Below are positions 1-6,253 of a DNA stretch of 16,567 bases, one piece after another. A program made the translations under genes and the position numbers. Below the pieces are notes generated by a model. The model made no database searches. It was not told the DNA's origin and saw only the letters and a program-made list of their open reading frames with translations. Source of the stretch: Thiotrichales bacterium (GTDB lineage Bacteria; Pseudomonadota; Gammaproteobacteria; UWMA-0217); contig JANTGD010000032.1 of assembly GCA_024763135.1 (NCBI GenBank), positions 1 through 16,567 of the forward strand, written 5' to 3'. Each line of letters begins with the position of its first letter. Positions within the stretch are counted from its first letter, which is position 1.

Positions 1-106
1 GACAAGGCAAAATCTGGAGAAAAAGCGCAGTTTACACGCAGTCAATGAGCATTTTGAGCCACAATTAACGCTGGATCGTGCTAGCTGAGAGTTTTTCAAC
101 AACCTA
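1..106 (+). repeat. MITE-like repeat A, copy 1 (cut by window edge)
   Basis: This stretch matches, without gaps, the 106 bases at 9744-9849 and the reverse complement of 4722-4827. Shared words include TTTACACGCAGT, GAGCATTTTGAGCC and GAGAGTTTTTCAACAACC. Comparison with the full copy at 4722-4859 shows that about 32 bases, including one terminal inverted repeat, would lie left of base 1. No coding sense is apparent. Confidence 0.85.
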
Positions 107-117
107 GTCCACCGCTG

Positions 118-131
118 TGTGACTTTGTCAC
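118..131. promoter_or_regulatory. Dyad TGTGACTTTGTCAC, possible second regulator site
   Basis: GTGAC and GTCAC arms flank TTT directly next to the perfect CRP-type site at 132-147. The left half TGTGAC resembles a CRP half-site, so this may be a second, imperfect site or the target of another regulator. It lies upstream of the small membrane-protein gene starting at 204. Confidence 0.4.
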
Positions 132-147
132 TGTGATTTACATCACA
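132..147. promoter_or_regulatory. CRP-type operator, perfect TGTGA-N6-TCACA
   Basis: The sequence TGTGATTTACATCACA matches the CRP (Vfr/Crp family) consensus halves exactly, with the usual 6-base spacer. Its centre is about 64 bases before the ATG at 204, so it could act on the DUF2892 gene if transcription starts close to the gene. A clear -10/-35 pair was not identified. The match is seen; binding is inferred. Confidence 0.65.
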
Positions 148-203
148 TTGGTACAAGCTTAGGCTGTCTGAGTCATTCAACTTTGATGGAGAGGTTAATT
201 TCG

Positions 204-392
204 ATGAAAAAAAATATCGGTGCTTTGGATCGTAATATTCGTATCGTGGTCGGTGCCCTGTTGATTCTATGGGCAGTGTTCGGTGGCCCTGGCTGGGCAT
301 GGATTGGCATTGTGCCCTTGGCGACAGCGTTGATTGGGTTTTGTCCGATTTATCCGTTGATTGGGATGAGTACGAACAAAAGCGGGAGTTAA
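204..392 (+). CDS. DUF2892 (YgaP-like transmembrane) small inner-membrane protein
   Basis: A 62-residue protein with the pattern of the DUF2892/YgaP-type transmembrane domain: an N-terminal NIGALDRNIR motif (residues 4-13), a first hydrophobic helix at about 14-29, a short GGPGW turn, a second helix at about 32-46, and a closing GFCPIYPLIGMST motif (45-57). Members are stand-alone membrane proteins or are fused to rhodanese domains; their biochemical role is unsettled. The ATG at 204 is chosen because GGAGAGG (188-194) lies nine bases upstream; an in-frame ATG at 186 and TTG at 183 precede that site and lack one of their own. A perfect CRP-type site lies at 132-147, suggesting control by carbon or energy state. 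Cys47 is the only cysteine. A tandem repeat array begins 12 bases after the stop. Confidence 0.85.
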   Translation: MKKNIGALDRNIRIVVGALLILWAVFGGPGWAWIGIVPLATALIGFCPIYPLIGMSTNKSGS

Positions 393-404
393 CTTCCTCA
401 ATCA

Positions 405-709
405 GCACGCTCGTCTTTTAACCGATCTCTGCGTTATTTTAGTGCTCGCTCGGTTACAGACTGCCTGTATGCGCCCTCGCTGCGCGCTAAAATGCCTTGA
501 TCTCGGCTAAAATCCAAGCATGCTGAAAGTCTATAGTGACTGCACGCTCGTCTTTTAACCGATCTCTGCGTTATTTTAGTGCTCGCTCGGTTACAGACTG
601 CCTGTATGCGCTCTCGCTGTGCGCTAAAATGCCTTGATCTCGGCTAAAATCCATGCATGCTGAAAGTGTATAGTGACTGCACGCTCGTCTTTTAACCGAT
701 CTCTGCGTT
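405..709 (+). repeat. 137-bp tandem repeat, 2.2 units
   Basis: Units run 405-541 and 542-678, then a 31-base start of a third unit at 679-709 that breaks off after CTCTGCGTT. The two full units differ at about four positions, so the duplication is recent or homogenised. Each unit has a pairable arm ATTTTAGTGC (436-445 in unit 1) facing GCGCTAAAAT (484-493), followed by a further CTCGGCTAAAAT and a GCATGC palindrome. No open frame runs through it. It lies between the DUF2892 gene and a gene remnant, with nothing to show whether it is transcribed. Confidence 0.9.
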
Positions 710-844
710 CAATTGCTGCTCAAGCAAGCCTGGCGCCGCTACTGGTTCTCGCTGAATCATTGCGGCGCCTCAGGCGGTTTGCAGCAAGCAGTAGATCGGT
801 ATTGGCGCTACTTCACACCAATGCTTACGACGGTGTGTCAGTGA
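710..844 (+). pseudogene. Possible 3' fragment of an unrecognised gene
   Basis: Directly after the broken third repeat unit, one frame is open to a TGA at 842-844 and encodes about 44 residues rich in Trp, Tyr, Leu, Gln and Arg, including KQAWRRYWFSLNHCGASGG and AVDRYWRYFTPML. This composition is more protein-like than the other frames. The frame has no start codon of its own and is open back only to about 676, inside the repeat. It could be the tail of a gene whose 5' part was lost where the repeat array ends. The family is not recognised. It overlaps the 3' end of the convergent nucleotidase gene by about 20 bases. It could also be a chance open frame. Confidence 0.35.
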
Positions 845-1505
845 GCGGAACGATGGGTAACAGTGCCTGAAAGTCGGATATTCTGACGAATTGCGTCTCT
901 CCCGCTCGCGGCCCCTGCTGCAAATCGGGTGTCTCTATCGAATAGAGGTGGCGGATGCCATAGGTCTGCGCAGATTCCAACACCGCTTCGTTATCATCAA
1001 TCAACAGTGTCCGCGTGGGCTCGAAAGTCTGCGTTGCCTGCAGACGTTCCCAAAACTCCGGTGTTTCTTTTGGCAGACCAAGCTCATGGGAACAGATCAG
1101 TCGGTCGAAGTAGCGCTCGATACCGGTTTGCTGCAGTTTGATGCGCAGGCTCTTCATATGTGCATTGGTGACCAATGCCACTGTTTTGCCCGAAGATGCC
1201 AAGGCTTTGAGGAAAAGTTCGGCGCTTGGACGAAGCCCGATCAAATGACGTAAACGACGCTTTTGCTCCTCGATATCCAATCCGAGCTGCTGGCTCCAAT
1301 AGTCGATGCAATACCAATCCAGGGTACCGCGCATAGCGGCATAACGTGCATGTAACTCCTTGTGTGCCGCCGCTGTGCTCAGGCCACGTTGTTGTGCATA
1401 GTATTCAGGAAGATGTTCAAGCCAGAAGTAATTGTCGAAATGGAGGTCCAACAGGGTTCCATCCATATCAAGTAAGACCGTATCAATCGCAGCCCAATCA
1501 ATCAA
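825..1505 (-). CDS. yrfG: HAD-superfamily GMP/IMP nucleotidase, YrfG type
   Basis: A 226-residue HAD hydrolase that closely follows Escherichia coli YrfG (222 residues), a nucleotidase acting on purine nucleoside monophosphates. Motif I is DMDGT (13-17), with the family pattern LLDLHFDNYFW after it; a cap region carries DWYCIDYWSQQLGLD (63-77); motif II is VTNA with Thr113; motif III is Lys146; motif IV is IDDNEA with Asp170/Asp171. The start is taken as the TTG at 1505, because GGAAGGAGG stands six bases upstream and translation from here gives the family's usual length. The frame is open 38 codons further upstream to an ATG at 1619, but that extension is Arg-rich and unlike the family. A short ORF reading toward the gene ends in a TGA that overlaps the TTG, so coupling is possible. 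It lies 138 bases downstream of orn on the same strand. Confidence 0.9.
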   Translation of the reverse strand: MIDWAAIDTVLLDMDGTLLDLHFDNYFWLEHLPEYYAQQRGLSTAAAHKELHARYAAMRGTLDWYCIDYWSQQLGLDIEEQKRRLRHLIGLRPSAELFLKALASSGKTVALVTNAHMKSLRIKLQQTGIERYFDRLICSHELGLPKETPEFWERLQATQTFEPTRTLLIDDNEAVLESAQTYGIRHLYSIETPDLQQGPRAGETQFVRISDFQALLPIVPLTDTPS

Positions 1506-1641
1506 TGTGCGCCTCCTTCCATGACAGGGCAACGCTTCGGGCGCTTCTGTGGCCACGCCTCGGTGTTGCAGTGCTTGCCAAGGACGCTGCCATCGCCTGC
1601 AAACTGCGCCTTGATGCAAAGCATCGCAAAAGCGCTGAATT

Positions 1642-1669
1642 CGTCATTTTAAACTGGACGATGTACTAG
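1642..1669 (+). repeat. 28-bp repeat C, copy 1, at the 3' end of orn
   Basis: Twenty-six of 28 bases match the reverse complement of 16472-16499; the shared words are CGTCATTTTAA, CTGGACGA and GTACTAG. It covers the orn stop codon and its last seven codons. The two copies face each other like terminal inverted repeats about 14.9 kb apart. The source is unknown; an insertion-sequence end or a dispersed repeat is possible. Confidence 0.7.
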
Positions 1670-2213
1670 GGCTGACAATGAAATGCTCGCGGTAGTAGTG
1701 CAACTCCTCAATGGAATCCTTAATATCTTCCAGTGCAAGATGTTGGGAATCTTTACGAAAGCCGCGCGCTACTTCAGGCATCCAGCGACGCGCCAGCTCT
1801 TTGAGGGTGCTCACATCGAGATTACGGTAGTGGAAAAAAGCTTCGAGTGCGGGCATAGAACGCGCCAAAAAACGCCGATCCTGACAAATCGAGTTACCCG
1901 CCATGGGAGATGCGCCGGCAGGCACATGCTGGCGCAGAAATTCGAGCGTGATATTCTCTGCTTCGGCTTCGGTCAAATCACTGGCACGAACCCGATCCAG
2001 CAGCCCCGATTTTGTATGTTGATTTTGATTCCAATCATCCATGCCGCGTAAAATATCTTCCGGCTGAGAGATGGCCAATACAGGCCCTTCAGCCAGCATA
2101 TTCAGCTCCTTGTCCGTCACAATGGTGGCAATTTCGATGATTCGATCGTTAAAGGTGTCCAGACCAGTCATCTCAAGATCAATCCAGATCAGGTTTTCAG
2201 CATTTGGATCCAT
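1644..2213 (-). CDS. orn: Oligoribonuclease (3'-5' exoribonuclease, DEDDh)
   Basis: Orn degrades two- to five-nucleotide RNAs, and pGpG from c-di-GMP turnover, to mononucleotides in the cytoplasm. All DEDDh residues sit at the same positions as in the E. coli protein: Asp12 and Glu14 in IWIDLEMTGL, Asp112 in NSICQDRRF, His158 and Asp163 in QHLALEDI. The start is the ATG at 2213, preceded by AAAGAGA; an ATG 12 codons earlier would add a segment foreign to the family. The protein is 189 residues against about 181 for E. coli. After the normal ending YYREHFI it has an extra Ser/Thr-rich tail (VSPSTSSSLK), encoded by a 28-base sequence that recurs at 16472-16499, so the tail and stop codon seem to come from a repeat. 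It is divergent from the M48 protease and rsgA, a common neighbourhood. Confidence 0.97.
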   Translation of the reverse strand: MDPNAENLIWIDLEMTGLDTFNDRIIEIATIVTDKELNMLAEGPVLAISQPEDILRGMDDWNQNQHTKSGLLDRVRASDLTEAEAENITLEFLRQHVPAGASPMAGNSICQDRRFLARSMPALEAFFHYRNLDVSTLKELARRWMPEVARGFRKDSQHLALEDIKDSIEELHYYREHFIVSPSTSSSLK

Positions 2214-2249
2214 GAAGTTGCATCTCTTTGTGTAGTGTTTTTGTATCAC

Positions 2250-2574
2250 TGCTCAGCGAGTAGTTAAATGGGTAGTCACTGCTCAGATTGCCACTGGAAT
2301 ACGTCAGATCAAGTCGAAAAATGTGCGTTTACAAGCCGTAAATAACCATTTTGTTTAACGCAGAACTGGCGCATTCCAGGGATTAGCTGAGTATCAAACG
2401 TTGCATAAATTCTTGCACAATCATTCTCTCGCCCTTAAAGGACGCGGATGGGGTGAGGAGTTAATAACCTGCAAGCACTTACCAAGACAATCCACCGACC
2501 CTGCCCCACTTCCTTGTGAATAGCAAGTAGCCCGGAGCCGGCCGACCCAAATACAAAGAACTTAACAGAAAACG
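2250..2574. other. Intergenic region between divergent orn and M48 protease; diverged repeat A relic
   Basis: No gene is seen. Bases 2316-2405 resemble repeat A: GAAAAA, GTTTACA, GTAAAT, CATTTTG, TTAACGC and TAGCTGAG occur in the same order and similar spacing as in the copies at 1-106 and 9744-9849, but with many changes and an insertion. CACTGCTCAG occurs twice, near 2248 and 2278. Promoters for both flanking genes must lie here, but none stands out. Confidence 0.45.
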
Positions 2575-3828
2575 ATGCACTATACGTACCTCTTCCTCAC
2601 GCTTTTAGCACTCAATGTGGGCTTACGCTGGTGGTTGAACCAGCGCCAGATTCAATCGGTTATCGCTCACCGCCAACAGGTACCCCCGGCCTTTCAGGGG
2701 CATATCTCACTGCAAAGCCACCAGCGCGCTGCAGACTACAACCTGGCACATCTACGACTGTCCGTATGGGAGGCGTTTTATGATGCGTTACTGCTGCTGC
2801 TCTGGACCGTCGGCGGAGGATTACAGTCGCTTTCATCCGGGCTTGCGCTCGTCATACATGACAATCATCTGCACGGAACACTCCTGATTGTGAGCGTATT
2901 TCTGATCACCGGGCTGCTGGCACTTCCCTGGCAGCTCTACCGGACTTTCGTAATTGAAGCGCATTTCGGTTTCAATCGCACAACCCCACGAATCTTCATT
3001 GCGGACATACTCAAAGCTGCCCTGCTCCTTCTTCTGTTCGGCACTCCTGTGGCCTACGCGGTATTATGGCTGATTTCACAGGGTGGGGTACTTTGGTGGC
3101 TGTGGGTCTGGTTACTGCTGTCGATCCTCAGCCTGATCATCAGCTTTGCCTATCCGCGCTTCATCGCGCCTCTGTTCAATCGCTTCACTCCACTGCAAGA
3201 TCAAGCTCTCAAACAGGCCATCCAAACACTATTAGCCAAAACCGATATCAACTCTGAATCCGTGTATATCATGGACGGTTCACGCCGCTCACACCATGGC
3301 AATGCCTACTTCAGCGGATTGGGCAAAAGTAAACGGATTGTACTATTCGATACCCTGTTGGACCGCCTACAACGTGAAGAAATCATCGCCATTTTGGCCC
3401 ACGAATTGGGCCATTATCACTATCGTCACGTCCTCAAAGGCACGCTACTTAGCTCGGTTGGACTATTCTTTGCGCTAGCGGCGCTAGCCTGGTACAGCGC
3501 GCAGCCCGAACTACAGGCTGCTCTAGGTATTACCCAGCCCAATCCTGCCCTAATACTCCTCAGTTACATGATGGTTTTGCCTGTTCTGACCTTTATATTG
3601 ACGCCTCTGGGCAGTCTCTGGTCGCGCAGACACGAATTTCAGGCCGATGCTTACGCCGCCTCGCAAACCGGGCAAGCGGCACTGATATCGGCCCTTTTGA
3701 AACTCTATGACGACAATGCCGCTACGCTGACACCCGATGCTTTGTACGCCACGTTTTATTACTCCCACCCCCCTGCGACCGAACGTATTGCACATCTCCA
3801 GGGACACTCGCATGAGCAAACCGCATGA
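2575..3828 (+). CDS. M48 family (Ste24/HtpX-type) membrane zinc metalloprotease
   Basis: A 417-residue integral membrane peptidase of the M48A (Ste24, CAAX prenyl protease 1-like) type, usual in length. An N-terminal helix (about 3-20) leads into the family's N-terminal domain, with further helices near 67-92, 101-122, 142-168 and 171-192, including the conserved FGFNRTT (131-137). The catalytic centre is HELGH (276-280), with the third zinc ligand Glu354 and Asp358 in HEFQADAYA. FYYSHPPATERI (394-405) is the conserved closing motif. In yeast Ste24 cleaves prenylated precursors; bacterial members are thought to act in membrane protein quality control, and the substrate here is unknown. The upstream ribosome site is weak. 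The stop codon overlaps the rsgA start as ATGA, which indicates translational coupling. Confidence 0.93.
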   Translation: MHYTYLFLTLLALNVGLRWWLNQRQIQSVIAHRQQVPPAFQGHISLQSHQRAADYNLAHLRLSVWEAFYDALLLLLWTVGGGLQSLSSGLALVIHDNHLHGTLLIVSVFLITGLLALPWQLYRTFVIEAHFGFNRTTPRIFIADILKAALLLLLFGTPVAYAVLWLISQGGVLWWLWVWLLLSILSLIISFAYPRFIAPLFNRFTPLQDQALKQAIQTLLAKTDINSESVYIMDGSRRSHHGNAYFSGLGKSKRIVLFDTLLDRLQREEIIAILAHELGHYHYRHVLKGTLLSSVGLFFALAALAWYSAQPELQAALGITQPNPALILLSYMMVLPVLTFILTPLGSLWSRRHEFQADAYAASQTGQAALISALLKLYDDNAATLTPDALYATFYYSHPPATERIAHLQGHSHEQTA

Positions 3829-4721
3829 GCGCTACCGCGCCCGCGCTGGTTATCAGCCGCTATGGATCAGAAATGCTCATCGAGCTCCCCGATACTGACC
3901 TCGTTAAAGCTAAAAGCAGACGCAAAAATCAGGATATTGTCTGCGGCGATCAGGTCGCGTGGGCACAGACACAAGCCCATGAATACGTCGTGACACACAT
4001 CCAGCCCCGCCATAATCTATTAAAACGCAGATATTTCAGGGGCAGAGAACGTAATATCGCCGCGAATATTGAACAATTGGTTATCGTCACTGCATCCCAC
4101 CCTGATCCAGACTGGGACATGGTAGACAATTTGCTGGTAGTCGCCGAAATACAGCTGAATGTACCTGCAATCGTGTTACATCATAAACATGACCTGCCTA
4201 TCTCCGCCACACATAGCACGATATATGCCGAATATCAGCGTATTGGCTACCCCGTCTACGCAACCTCACGTATCGACGCGGCATCCTTGCATGCCCTTTT
4301 AGGAACACTCAATCGCCAGACCAGCGTATTGATTGGCCAATCCGGAGTGGGGAAATCGACGCTGATCAATACCCTCATTCCACACGCCCAAGCCCTCACG
4401 CAATCATTATCAGATCGCACAGGCCTGGGACAACACACGACCAGTAGCGCATTTTATTACCACTTACCAACGGCTGGCGCTATTATCGATACACCAGGCA
4501 TTCGTGATTTTACGCCCAGCCAATTCGCAACATCACAATGGCAACACGGATTTCGAGAATTCGCACCCTATCTCGGTCATTGTCGATTTCATAATTGTCT
4601 GCACATTAAAGAACCAGACTGTGCAGTTAAAAATGCCGTAGAAAATGGGAAAATTTCTCAGCGTCGCTATACGTCATACCTGCAGTTGGTTACCCAGCAA
4701 TCTACTGACAAAACGAACTAA
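3825..4721 (+). CDS. rsgA: Ribosome small-subunit-dependent GTPase RsgA
   Basis: RsgA is a circularly permuted GTPase that checks late 30S ribosome maturation. The 298 residues start with an OB-fold (about 5-65). The permuted G domain follows in the order G4 (LHHKHD, 118-123), G5 region, G1 (GQSGVGKS, 171-178), switch I (GLGQHTT, 200-206) and G3 (DTPG, 222-225). The zinc knuckle has Cys253, Cys258, His260 and Cys266, and a C-terminal helix follows. It is shorter than E. coli RsgA (about 350) because the N-terminal extension is missing. The G4 motif reads HKHD where NKxD or TKxD is usual, so His120 replaces the base-recognising residue. The gene overlaps the protease gene by four bases. Its stop codon TAA (4719-4721) is part of the CTAA flanking the MITE-like element that begins at 4722. 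Confidence 0.96.
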   Translation: MSATAPALVISRYGSEMLIELPDTDLVKAKSRRKNQDIVCGDQVAWAQTQAHEYVVTHIQPRHNLLKRRYFRGRERNIAANIEQLVIVTASHPDPDWDMVDNLLVVAEIQLNVPAIVLHHKHDLPISATHSTIYAEYQRIGYPVYATSRIDAASLHALLGTLNRQTSVLIGQSGVGKSTLINTLIPHAQALTQSLSDRTGLGQHTTSSAFYYHLPTAGAIIDTPGIRDFTPSQFATSQWQHGFREFAPYLGHCRFHNCLHIKEPDCAVKNAVENGKISQRRYTSYLQLVTQQSTDKTN

Positions 4722-4859
4722 CAGGTTGTTGATAAACTCTCAGCTGGCACGATCCAGCGTTAATTGTGCCTCAAAATGCTCATTTATTGCGTGTAAACTG
4801 CGCTTTTTCTCCAGATTTCGCCTTGTCTCGCACTCACTTGAGAGGTTTTCAACAGCCTG
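4722..4859 (-). repeat. MITE-like repeat A, copy 2 (complete, 138 bp)
   Basis: The element starts CAGGTTGTTGATAAACTCTCA and ends with a sequence whose complement reads CAGGCTGTTGAAAACCTCTCA, giving about 21-bp terminal inverted repeats. It is flanked by CTAA (4718-4721) and TTAA (4860-4863), which resembles a 4-bp target duplication with one mismatch. Copies 1 and 3 match its inner and right-hand 106 bases. It carries no transposase. It is inverted relative to copies 1 and 3. Confidence 0.85.
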
Positions 4860-4863
4860 TTAA

Positions 4864-5023
4864 GGATGCTCTGATCAATTCGTAACACAGCATCCTGCGG
4901 TGCAGAATCGCCCACGTCTGCGTTGCGGATCTTCGCAATAGCCAGCTATTACCTGCGATCCGCGCCGTAACCTGAACAATTTTTCATCACAACCTGCTCG
5001 CACCAGAATTAATAAGAGCTTCC
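4864..5023 (-). repeat. MITE-like repeat B, copy 1 (160 bp)
   Basis: The reverse complement of 7473-7632 aligns over the same 160-bp length, sharing GCTCTGATCAATTCGTAA, TCTGCGTTGCGGATC and TCGCAATAGCCAGCTATTA. The ends are GGATGCTCTGATCAATTC and the complement of GAATTAATAAGAGCTTCC, which form imperfect terminal inverted repeats around AGCTCT. The flanks are TTAA (4860-4863) and CTAA (5024-5027). It directly abuts repeat A copy 2 and shares the TTAA between them. Confidence 0.85.
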
Positions 5024-5092
5024 CTAATAATTGCCAGAAACCATCGCCTGCGAAACCATTGACAAATATTTCGTCGAAGCGCGAACAACCAC

Positions 5093-5112
5093 TGGTAGGA
5101 CGCGCCCTACCA
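5093..5112. other. Hairpin TGGTAGG / CCTACCA
   Basis: A perfect 7-bp stem (5093-5099 with 5106-5112) closes a six-base loop and is followed by an A/T-rich stretch. It lies between the MITE pair and the terminator at 5136. It might help end transcription from rsgA, but there is no T-run. Confidence 0.4.
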
Positions 5113-5135
5113 AATATAATAGTTTATAAAATCGC

Positions 5136-5170
5136 AAAAGGCGCCTTCACGCGATGTGAAGACGCCTTTT
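5136..5170. terminator. Rho-independent terminator, probably bidirectional
   Basis: AAAAGGCGCCTTCAC pairs with GTGAAGACGCCTTTT (one C:A mismatch) around a five-base GCGAT loop. The A-run on one side and T-run on the other make it usable from both strands. On the minus strand it lies about 140 bases beyond the end of the chemosensory cluster; on the plus strand it follows rsgA after the MITE pair. Both transcripts converge here. Confidence 0.85.
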
Positions 5171-5313
5171 ATCGATAGTCTGCTAATCTAAGGTTGCTAA
5201 TTGAAGATCCATTGACATATTGTCAATAATGCAGTTGATCTGTTGCAGCCTACCTCGATTCGTCGCAAGCACAGCCTGTAGCACCCAGGCTTGTTCAGTT
5301 TTTCATGCATCCG

Positions 5314-5796
5314 TCATGTAGAAATAATACTGAACTTTCCTTTACCATAATTGGGTATTTCTACGTCGAATTGGCGGGCTTCGGAGGCTTCCTTCAACGT
5401 CGATACCGTTTCTTCAGGGATTGTGTCAACTCCTACATACATCTCGGCCAATTTGAGATGCGGTGTTTTATCGCTCATGAGTAATCTCGAGCAGATATTC
5501 ATCACCTCGTAGACATTTTCTTTCATCGACTCTGAAAGATCGTCATTTTCAGCAGCGTCTTCCGCGCCTCCCTTAGGCAGTAAAGACAGCGCGGCTCCTC
5601 CATATGCGGCAAACTCTAGATCACAGGTACAGGCCGCAACTGCCACGCCATCGGGATCAACAAAGGTACCGATCAGCTTTTGTTTCTCCAACACCGGAGC
5701 GTCTTCTGCCTTTTCTACAACTAAACCATCCCCATATAGCATACTGAGTACACCCAGCGCTTCTCTGGGACCAGGGACATGATACTTTGTGCTCAT
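5314..5796 (-). CDS. CheX/CheC-like protein, candidate CheY-P phosphatase
   Basis: A 160-residue soluble protein, last gene of the cluster, 28 bases after cheY2, with AAGGA eight bases before its ATG. CheC, CheX and FliY phosphatases dephosphorylate CheY-P with a helix carrying ExxN. Here ENVYEVMNICSRLLM (93-107) supplies Glu97 and Asn100 in that spacing. It follows a strand-rich part (GTFVDPDGVAVAACTCDLEF, 43-62) and an Ala/Gly-rich helix (AAYGGAALSLLP) in the order expected for the CheX fold. An acidic loop (79-90) separates the two. Direct neighbourhood with a CheY supports the role. CheC-type proteins often have two ExxN helices; only one is seen, as in CheX. Family membership is inferred from motif and context, so the call is moderate. 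It could be a related non-catalytic domain. Confidence 0.6.
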   Translation of the reverse strand: MSTKYHVPGPREALGVLSMLYGDGLVVEKAEDAPVLEKQKLIGTFVDPDGVAVAACTCDLEFAAYGGAALSLLPKGGAEDAAENDDLSESMKENVYEVMNICSRLLMSDKTPHLKLAEMYVGVDTIPEETVSTLKEASEARQFDVEIPNYGKGKFSIIST

Positions 5797-5824
5797 TTAT
5801 ATAATCCTTATTGAGACTATGAAT

Positions 5825-6187
5825 TTAATCGATGTATTTATCGAGTGCGTCGGAAAACGAATCAGCCGTGAAAGGCTTAGCAATCAAGAAATCTGCACCG
5901 GCTTCATCGGCGATAGATCGCATCTCACTGGTAGCCTCGGTGGTCACAAAACCAAACGGTTTATCATAACCTTCACTTTTAATCGCTTTTAAAAATTCCG
6001 GCCCATTCATATTGGGCATATTCCAATCTGAAAGAATTAAATCCGGCGTGTCTTCTCTGACGCGCTCCAGGCCCTTGGCGCCATCTTCTGCTTCTGTGAT
6101 ATCGAGATCGTCATATCCCGCGTCACGCAACGTTTTTTTAACGATCATGCGCATCGCGCGACTATCGTCTACAATCAGAATATTCAT
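5825..6187 (-). CDS. cheY: CheY-type single-domain response regulator (second CheY)
   Basis: A 120-residue receiver domain with no output domain. The acidic pair is Asp7/Asp8, the phosphorylation site Asp54 lies in SDWNMPNMNG, the switch residue is Thr83 (VTTE), and Lys104 lies in the KPF motif. SDWNMPNM is the sequence seen in flagellar-motor CheY proteins, so of the two CheYs this one looks more like the canonical output protein; that reading is inference. GGGAG stands nine bases before the ATG. It lies between cheB and the CheX-like gene, which suggests that the latter removes its phosphate. The 66-base gap to cheB contains GTTAGTC twice. Phosphate would come from CheA of this cluster. Confidence 0.93.
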   Translation of the reverse strand: MNILIVDDSRAMRMIVKKTLRDAGYDDLDITEAEDGAKGLERVREDTPDLILSDWNMPNMNGPEFLKAIKSEGYDKPFGFVTTEATSEMRSIADEAGADFLIAKPFTADSFSDALDKYID

Positions 6188-6253
6188 CGAGTGGTACTCC
6201 CTTTTGTAAGGTTTGGGTTAGTCTAACTATCTATGTTAGTCTCCTAATAATAA

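Noticed and set aside
405..709. CRISPR array
   Set aside because: The repeated unit is 137 bp in direct contact without variable spacers, so it is a simple tandem repeat.
673..870. Plus-strand frame of 65 codons after the tandem repeat
   Set aside because: It starts inside the repeat, is rich in Ser/Arg/Leu, overlaps the 3' end of yrfG, and a different frame in the same stretch looks more protein-like.
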